Origin: Bryoerythrophyllum caledonicum
Lineage: Eukaryota; Streptophyta; Bryopsida; Pottiales; Pottiaceae
Assembly: GCA_963971425.1 (NCBI GenBank)
Contig: OZ020524.1
Coordinates: forward strand, 10,977,845-11,041,844
DNA: 64,000 bases
Reading direction: 5' to 3'
The first letter of the stretch is position 1. Each line of letters starts with the position of its first letter. The notes below the pieces were generated by a model. It saw nothing but the letters and a program-made list of their open reading frames with translations. It made no database searches and had not been told where the DNA came from. A program made the translations under genes and the position numbers. Positions 56,621 through 64,000 of the stretch are shown one piece after another.

Positions 56621-57788
56621 AGAACGCCGGTCTCCAAAGGAAGCCGGCGTGAATAAAGTGTCTGTTCGTTCCACTACTAAGACCATGCCCACTGGACAAG
56701 GAATTAGTAAGCTGGAACTACTCCCTCTCTCGAGGGTAGACACTATGTAACAAGAAGCCAAGGAACCACAAAACAATCAACCGACCAACGAATCACAAAC
56801 CAAGCAACTAGCCAACGAACCAACCACAAACCAAGCAAGTAGTCAAAAACCTCAAAACCAGCAAGTCATGGTAAATCAAGGCGGGGGAAGAATTTAAGGG
56901 GGGTCCTGTGTATTGGGGAGGGCTTGATTGTTTTCGATTTTGAGTTTATGTAGAAGAATGGACATTGCATATTGAATAGCAATGGTGTTAATGTTTTTAA
57001 AGGAGGTTTTAATTGTTTCAATGGGTATCTTGAAGGTGTCTTCTAGAGTTTTCATAGATGGGATAAAGGTGGTGGCACGAGCGCCGGATGTGATTACAAT
57101 TAGGGGGTCAACATTCCATCCGCGGGCGATGATGTCGTCAATAAGGGGTTGGTATTTATCTATTTTATTTTGGATAGTTTCCGGGGAATCTGTCGTTGCA
57201 ATATGTGAATTCAATGAATTGAATGGTGTAGTCTTGGTTGATGTTAACGGGTGGTGGGTCATTATATGGTAAACCTTTAACACAAAGGATGTCCAGTTTG
57301 AGTCTAGTGTTGCAATGACATCTTTGGGTCATACATGAGCATGGGAGTAGCCTAAGGGGGACTGTATTTTCTTGCGGATTGTTATTAAAAGTGTTGGCAT
57401 TCATTAGTATAAAACATCTTGATTTATTGTAGGAGGTGATAAGTTTTTGGACTTCCCATACCGTTTTATTATATCTTTTAACAATTAGTGAGTGTATGTG
57501 GTGGTTTTGGCATTTGAGTAGAACATGTAGCCATGTGTCGGGGTCCGTTGAGGGGCATATGGGGCATGTTATGGATGGAAATCTTTCTATACCAAAGAAG
57601 AGTTGTTTGCGAGTGTTTCCCATATACTGACCAGTACGGAATTTGATGAGGCATGTTATTTGCGAGTCTGAGATGATGGGGTTTTTCCAAAAGTTTGTAG
57701 AGAGTTCATTGTCTATGTCGTTATTGTTAGTCCACTTTTCTATGTTAGGAAAGTTGTCTGTGATTGTGTCAAGATTGTTATATAGATC

Positions 57789-58874
57789 TTATTTTTTGAG
57801 GTATTTACTCAAGAATCTAACCGGGCCTTTATCGGGGGTGTCTTCTTTGGAGGGCCAATCTTCTTTTTGGAAATAGTAAGGGGTGGCGTGGGCGTGTTCA
57901 TGTGGGTCTTTGGCATTTTTATGTGATTTTTCTCTTCCTTCTTTTGCAAGTTTATCCGCTTGTTCATTGCCATCGATATTAGCATGGGCTCGGACTTTGT
58001 GGAGGGTTGTGATTTGTTCTCTTTTTAGTATCATTTGGACCATTGATTCTAGTATGATTCGGTCGAGGTGACTATTATGGAGGGTAGGATGTGTTATTTG
58101 GGTGTTTAATAAATATAGAGCGTTAATGCAATCTGTAAATATGTGCACCGGTTCATTGTTGTATTTTGTTGAGACGATTTCTAGTGTTTTATGGATGGCC
58201 ATTAGTTCTGCTCTAAGGATATTTTGCAGTCCATGTAGTCTTTTGGTTAGTTTGATTTCTTTCGTAGCGTTGTATATTCCATAACCGGCTTTTTCTCTGC
58301 GCCAAGATCCCGGGCTAATTTGTTCTGGCGGTTTGAAGGAGCCATCAATATAGTAGCTATATGTGGGGTTAAATTTAGGTGGAGTGTTAGTTTGATACTC
58401 CGGAAGGGGTGGGGGTGTTAGGGTGTAGTTTAGTGTATTGTTATTGTAGTGTAGTTTTGACCATTTTTTGCTTCTGTTGACGGGTGTTTGCATTGGCGTT
58501 GGTGGGGCTAATTTTGTGAGTATCCGGTGTATGTTTAGAGTCTTTGCTATGGAGGAGAGTTCTTCTAGTTGTTCTTGTGTGCCTAGAGTTTGATTTTGGT
58601 GGTGGATGCATATTATTTGTATAGTGGATGATTCAATTCTGGGCTTTTTTTGATCTAGTGGGATAGTGGGTTCTTCGTATGTTATTGAGTCCGCTTCGAA
58701 TAGTGCAATGATGTGTGTGTCAGGAAAGGGGCCCGAGTGTGGGTTGGGATTTTGATACCAGTTTTTGTCAGGGGTTATGATTAGGGTGGAGGTGTAGTTT
58801 GGGTTATGTTTGGCCGCGAGGCGGGCCCAATGTAGTGCTTGTTGTGTTTCTTCTTCATTGTAGGGGTGGGCCAT
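57789..58874 (-). pseudogene. LINE RNase H domain
   Basis: Part of the LINE. All four acidic or His positions of the RNase H active site have candidates (YYIDGS, RAELMAI, FTDC, HANIDGNEQADK). Open for 361 codons. RNase H on a LINE occurs only in some clades (R1, I, LOA, Tad-like, some plant L1), so it helps to place this element. Confidence 0.88.
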
Positions 58875-60992
58875 ACCATTACCTATCCATTTGTAGTCAA
58901 AAGCTTTACCTCGTGATCCAAATATTTTATCTCTTTCAAAGGGGGAGTAAAATTTGTTGAGTTTGGTGGAGCATGTGATGGGGGAGGAGAAGTATGAGTG
59001 CTGAATGTTGAATGTGGAGATTAATGAATTTATTATAGGTATGGGAAGTGTGTATTGTGTAAGTTTAAGGGGGTTATTTTTTGGTATTCTATATTTGTAT
59101 CTTTGGTATAGCCATATGATTTCGGTTTCAAATGGTTGGGTTGTTGGTTCAATGTTTGTAGGGGTTTGTAGTTTAGTATTGTATTGATTCCATAACCATG
59201 TGAGCCTAGTGATTGGGATGGTGAAGAGGTGTCGTCCATCTTCTTCATATAAGTGTGCTTGGTCTTTGTCAATTTTAATTGTGTTAGATGAGGTGAGAAT
59301 GTCGTTTTTGGGGTTACATTCCGTTGTGTAGATGTTTAGTAGGGGAATTATTGTGGGTAGGGTGACGGACCTTGTGTCCTGGGGTTGATTTTGTGGGTGG
59401 TGAGCTTGGATGATTTCGGTATAGAATTTATGTTGAGTTCTTTGATAATATTGTGTTAATTTATTGATATTATGTGTATTGGTGTTTTGATTATGTCTTG
59501 GGAAGAGGTCTCTTTGTCGGAGCCATTTGTTGTAGGTCTAATTATTGTGAGTCCATTGGCATAGGTATCTGGTGTAATTGTTTTTAATTTGGTTATTATC
59601 TATTTTTTCCTTGTATTTGTGGTGTATGATGTTGTTAATGGGATATGTGGTAGGGTTTTTAAGTATGTGGTTTGAGGGGCGGGGGTGGTGTATCGATGGT
59701 GGGGGGATGTATCTCGGGATGATGTTGTTGTTTAAAGTGATGAATGAGTCTTTAAGTGTATGTGAGTATATATATGTGTTGGTATGGGTAGTGTGTGAGG
59801 GGGGTGCATTGGATGGCAAAAGAGTTGATGTGCGATTTTGAGGGCACTTTTAAGTAGTTTTGATGGGGTGAAGTGGTAGGTTTTAAACTCCTCATTGTTC
59901 ATGATGTCTGTTCCATTACGTAGGGAGATTTGTTATAGGTCGTAGATATTTTTTGATAGGAGTTTTTGTAATAGATTTTGAGATAGTTGTGTGTTGAGTG
60001 TATTATGGTTTTGTGTTTCACGAGTCCAAATTTTTTCTAGCGTTGTTGGTTCTATAAGGAAGTTGGAGAGAGTGCTTTTTAAGTGGACTTTTGCTACATG
60101 TTTTAGTAAGAAGAAGATACGTGTAATAGGTGATCTTATGCAACTCGTCTTTTTTACTCTAGGTATGTTTTCGGCTCCTCCATATTGGGCAAGGATGTGG
60201 TGTGTTAGGCCCTTATATATTGTTCCAAGTCTACCACAATCATTTAGGGCATTCTGTAGTTGTTCTCCTATGCATCTGAGGTATGCGTTATTTAACGAGA
60301 AGGCTTCGAGTCCAAAGAGATTGTGCGGTAATTGGGTTATTATGTTAGACATACATTTTGGCATGCCGCATACGGTTTTGTGTGTGGCAGTGATTTTTTT
60401 GTCCAGTTTTTTTATGGCGGGCATTGAGTATGGTACCGCGTAGAAGCTGTATGCCACGCCCGGTCTTAAAACTGTATCGATCATTTTTATTTTTTGTTTC
60501 ATAGCTGCCGGACAAGCTACTAGTTCTTTGCATTGTTTAATTAATTTTTTGGTGGTGTCATGGATTTGGGTTTTCCACTTTAGGGAGGGGACAAGGCTTA
60601 TTCCTAAATATATGTATGGTTCGTTTTGGTGTAGTACGGGTATTGGTTGGTTTCGGTAATTAATGTTAGAGGTTTGTATTAGGGCTTTGAATGCGGTGGG
60701 ATTTGTTTGTGATTTATTTGGGCATCCAGTGACGGCACATTTTGGGACACCTACACCCTAAACCTGTCCATTTGCAGTACCTGTCTATTTTGTTAAGTTG
60801 TGTTTTTATGGCATTGATTTTGTTGGTTATGACCACTAGGTCGTCCGCGTATGTCGTGGAGTTCATGATGGTTTGTGATGTTCCAAATGTGTATCCATTG
60901 TTGCCTCTATCTAGCCATCGAAGTAGTGGTTCTAGGAATATAATGAATAAATATGTATCTTTTTGTATTGTTATCCTTTGGATGGCTATGGT

Positions 60993-61832
60993 TTAAGTTT
61001 TTCCAAAATGTTCTCCTATATAAGAGGTTGAGGATTCGGAGTATATATTTCCCACTAGTGCGGTGGCGTCTTTTGGGTATCCAAGGTCCGTCATTATGGC
61101 TAAAAGTCTAGCGTGGTCAATGGAGCCAAAGGCATTTTTAAAGTCAACATACATTATGAATATGTCTTGGTTTGTAAATCGTGCATCTTCTAATGCGGCT
61201 ATTATTGTTTGGATTTGTCTAGCGGTGCTTCTTTCTGCGCGAAACCCCTCTTGACTATCATGTAGTATTTTATATTTTTCGCCATATGATGATAGTATTG
61301 ATGTGAGTGTACTTGTAAATAGTTTATAGATGGTATTGGCTAATGCAATAGGTCTATGGTTTGGTAGTATGGATGGGTCCCCTTTTTTGTATAGTAGGAC
61401 GGTTGCACTTGTTTTCCATGAAGCAGGGACTTGTTTTTGTTTATAGCAGTGAGAGAAGAAGAGGTTTAGTAGTTTGTGGAATCTTGGGGGCATGTTTTTT
61501 AATATAGAGTTCGGTATCCGGTCCAGTCCGGGGGCCTTATTATTTCCAAGGTTACGTAGGCAAGTGTCATATGTAGCTGGATTAAAGTATGTATGTAGTG
61601 GGATTTCCGGGTCTTCTCTTTTTTCTAATGTGAATCCATCCAAGTCATGCCATGGGTATTGTCGTACTGCGCATGTGCATGTAGCGTGGTGGTCCTGTTG
61701 ATAATTGCATGTGTTAACGATGGGTGTGTTGTTTTTTGTTTCTTGGTTAAATATTTCGTTTGCAATGTCTTGTGGGCTAGTTAGTATATTGTTATATTGG
61801 TCGGTGATGCAGTCTAATGGTGGGGACTCCAT
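60993..61832 (-). pseudogene. LINE reverse transcriptase, N-terminal part
   Basis: Contains NKAPGLDRIPNSIL, HRPIALANTIYKLF, QEGFRAERSTARQ and YVDFKNAFGSIDH, the ordered fingers and palm motifs of LINE reverse transcriptase. The frame ends before the YADD box, which is legible in another frame near 60.84 kb. Confidence 0.9.
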
Positions 61833-62938
61833 AGTTTGAATATTCTTCTGTTTATTTTCTTGGGGCTAGTTTCATATAGTTGTCTGTATTTGGAGATGGC
61901 TTTTCGAATGTTTTCTTGGATGTGTTTGGTGGTGATTTTTTGGGCTTGTATGTTGACATTTTTTGCAATTAGTGCTATGTTATTTATCCATGTGTCGTGA
62001 GGTAGATGTATGGGGGGTGGATTGGGGATTTGTGTGCCTTGAAGGTTTTGGAGTTCGTTGAGGATAGGGTGGTTTCGCCATTGGGGGTTGTTATTTACGG
62101 TTCTTATGGTTTTTCGTATAGTGTGGTAGATGTTTAGATGTTGTTTCCATGTTTTAGATAATTTCCGGGGTAAATATCCACCTTGTTGTGATGTTCGATT
62201 TGTCATTTGTGGTATGGGTTGGGCTTTGCAGGTTTGTTCAATTGTATTGGATATGTTGTTGATGAGTGTATCTAGAGTGTGACAGGCTTCTTGCCATTGC
62301 GTTTGGGAAAGATGGTTATTAGATTCTAATTCGTTTATTAGGGAGTCAATGCGTAGTGAGTTTTCCTCGAAGAATTTTGTGTTGAATAATTCTATGTTGT
62401 TTTGTGGGATGGGGTTGAGGATACGTTTGTTGTCATTGTTTGTATTGCTTGGTGTGCGGTTTATGAATGTATTGTTTGGGATGTGGAGTTGTATCGGTGA
62501 GTGATCTGAGCTCAGATGAATGTTATTATTTGTTGTGGAAGTAAATGTAGTATGGTTAGTTGCACGGACGTAGAATCCATCAATTAGGCTCCAGTTTCTA
62601 TATTTGTGTCCTCCTTGTCTAAAGTATGTAGTATTTATGGGAATATAATTGAAGTTTAGGTTTTCTGTAAATTGTTTCCATTGTAAGTCTATTATTTGTG
62701 GTGGTGTGTGTTGGTTTCCGTTTTGTCTACCTATGAGGGCGATGTCCCTATTGAAGTCACCGCATAAGATGTGGTTGTGGTTGAGATTGTTGGTAATATG
62801 GGTGGTGATGTTAGTTTTGATGTCTTTGGTATGTCTGATGTCTTTGGGGTGGGATGACATGTATATGTGGTGAATTAGCCATGATTGTAGTGGGTGATTA
62901 GAGATTTCCATAATTTGGAGGTATGGGGATATGTTCAT
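61814..62938 (-). pseudogene. LINE apurinic-type endonuclease, C-terminal part
   Basis: CGDFNRDIALIGRQ, NWSLIDGFYV and SDHSPIQLHIP are the conserved Asp/Asn and SDH motifs of APE endonucleases. The N-terminal part lies in the preceding minus-strand frame (63,394-63,032). Confidence 0.88.
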
Positions 62939-63783
62939 CGGGGTGGAAATTTTTTTGACATTGCCTGGAAAGGCGTATTTTTTGTGTATGAGGGTGAGGA
63001 GGCCCCCTCCGCCCGGTGGATATGGTCTTCTTTATTGTATGCATCGTGTTAGGGCATGTGTGTTATTGAAAATAAGTTTGTAGTCGGGAAATAGTCTTTG
63101 TATGTATTTTGTGGATTTTGTGGCAGATATTTTTGTTTGTTGTATGACTATGAGTGCCGGTGGTGTGTTATTGTGTATAATTATGTTTTGTAGGTTTGGG
63201 AGCACGCTATTTAGGGATGGGGCGTTCCATGTTATTATGCTTGTGTTGTTATTGTTCGTATGTGGGTTATGGTTTTGTGGTGGAATGTGGTTTGGTGGTG
63301 GGTGTGGATGAGTGTATTCCGGGAGGGGGTTTAGGCATTTTAGTGTCTCGTTTATGATAGTGTTAGGGAGGTAGGGAAATCTTAATTTTAACATGTCATT
63401 TGTTGGGGGTGTATTTTGGTTGTGTATAAAGTCATATAGTTCTTTGTTTATCGATGTCTCGTGGGTTATGATGTTTAAATTAGTTTCAAGAAATGTTGTG
63501 TGAGGATGTGGGGTACTAATGTGTCTTTTGGGGGGTTTTGTAGATTATGTAGGGTGTGAAGGAGTGTATTGGTCCATTGGGTTATGGTTTGATTTTGTGT
63601 GTTTAGGAGTTGATTGCAGAGGTTTATGTTGGAGTGTATAGTGATGGCTAGGGCATATAAAATGTGGGATAGAGGGTATTCGTTGTGTTGGTTTATATAT
63701 ATGGCGATATGTGGGTATGTGTTATTATGTTGTTGGTGTGAGGAGAGTTGAAGTGTGTAGTTGATGGCTGAGTAGAGCTCCAC

Positions 63784-64000
63784 GTTTTCTGGTGATGGAG
63801 AGGCTGGGACTTAGTCGCAAGATCTGGTTTACTAGCAACAAGTGAAGGCTAGACCTTGTCGAGAGCCTTTGTATACCACAGATCTGAGGCATAGGAGAGG
63901 TTGGAAGTCAAAATGTGTTGGAAATGAGGCTCACAGCTTTAGATCTGGATTAGCAAAGCTCGAGGGGTGTGTAGAGATTAGATCTCTGGAGAGTTCTCAC
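63784..64000. other. Probable LINE 5' region or flank
   Basis: AGATCT-rich sequence (AGATCTGGTTTACT, CAGATCTGAGG, TTAGATCTGGATTAG) with a different composition from the LINE coding part. It is likely the 5' untranslated end but the border is not visible. Confidence 0.35.

Larger units (their letters stand above)
56640..63783 (-). mobile_element. LINE (non-LTR retrotransposon) with endonuclease, reverse transcriptase and RNase H, broken
   Basis: Reading the minus strand: an endonuclease (63.4-62.4 kb: ITWNAPSLNS, QQTKI, CGDFNRDI, SDHSPIQLHIP), a reverse transcriptase (61.8-60.8 kb: NKAPGLDRIPNSIL, YVDFKNAFGSIDH, and YADDLVVITN near 60.84 kb), a connecting region (60.5-59 kb), RNase H (58.4-57.9 kb: YYIDGSFKP, RAELMAIHKT, IFTDCINAL, HANIDGNEQADKLA) and a Cys/His finger (CPICPSTDPDTWLHVLLKC, 57.6 kb). 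Codon use is strongly A/C-rich, unlike neighbours. Breaks occur near 63.0, 61.8 and 61.0 kb and again between 60 and 58.9 kb. The 3' end lies near 56.64 kb beside a broken Copia LTR; the 5' part reaches at least 63.78 kb. Confidence 0.9.

Noticed and set aside
1-64000. tRNA, rRNA or other structured RNA genes
   Set aside because: I found no cloverleaf with plausible A and B boxes and no rRNA-like conserved block by reading; a covariance-model search would be needed to exclude small ncRNAs.

Overview
The window looks like nuclear DNA of a land plant or close streptophyte relative, probably not compact. The signs are a class III (secretory) plant peroxidase with the ancestral four-exon layout, degenerate CCCTAAA-type telomere-like DNA, GT-AG introns, and Copia, CACTA, PIF/Harbinger, MULE and LINE elements with MITEs. 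The species cannot be named from sequence alone. Only two genes look intact: the peroxidase (25.0-26.4 kb) and a nine-exon gene at 47.6-55.7 kb. Almost everything else is mobile DNA, much of it nested.

The centre of interest is a pair of large mobile elements that share an unusual plan. Element B (41,051-56,330) is bounded by about 50-bp terminal inverted repeats and sits inside a Copia fossil. It carries two divergent genes. On the minus strand is a broken MULE-type transposase with a SWIM-like finger. On the plus strand is an intact gene of about 1,076 codons whose product joins a ParB/Srx-like domain to a permuted DNA-methyltransferase-like domain. Element A (before 1 to about 15.9 kb, left end outside the window) has the same logic: a ParB-like/methyltransferase-like gene on the minus strand, and on the plus strand a divergent gene with a DUF7869/DDE-like nuclease domain. 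Both genes of element A are decayed.

Each element carries its own short palindromic motif, iterated in non-coding parts. In A it is GATCGTARGATCYTACGATC, found in the introns of both genes and the 3' flank. In B it is a GCCGGTGCCGGC core, about 25 times in the 4.2-kb first intron of the ParB/methyltransferase gene and once in the intergenic gap. This resembles the Arabidopsis VANDAL elements, whose VANC anti-silencing proteins recognise element-specific short motifs. Here the candidate reader would be a ParB-like/methyltransferase-like protein.

Layout: 1-15.9 kb element A, whose DDE-like gene is split by a 3.7-kb TIR element (8,585-12,283, TSD GAAT) carrying GC-rich, host-like sequence. 15.9-24 kb holds overlapping MITE families, mainly TTAA-, TA- and TAA-flanked types. 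24.7-26.4 kb is the peroxidase. 28.0-31.7 kb is a PIF/Harbinger element with two decayed genes. 31.9-34.5 kb has a Tourist-like MITE, a GAGCATC MITE and a CACTA element (TSD GTT). 36.3-38.1 kb is a three-level MITE nest. 38.2-56.6 kb is the Copia fossil interrupted by element B. 56.6-63.8 kb is a minus-strand LINE with endonuclease, reverse transcriptase and RNase H, broken in several places.
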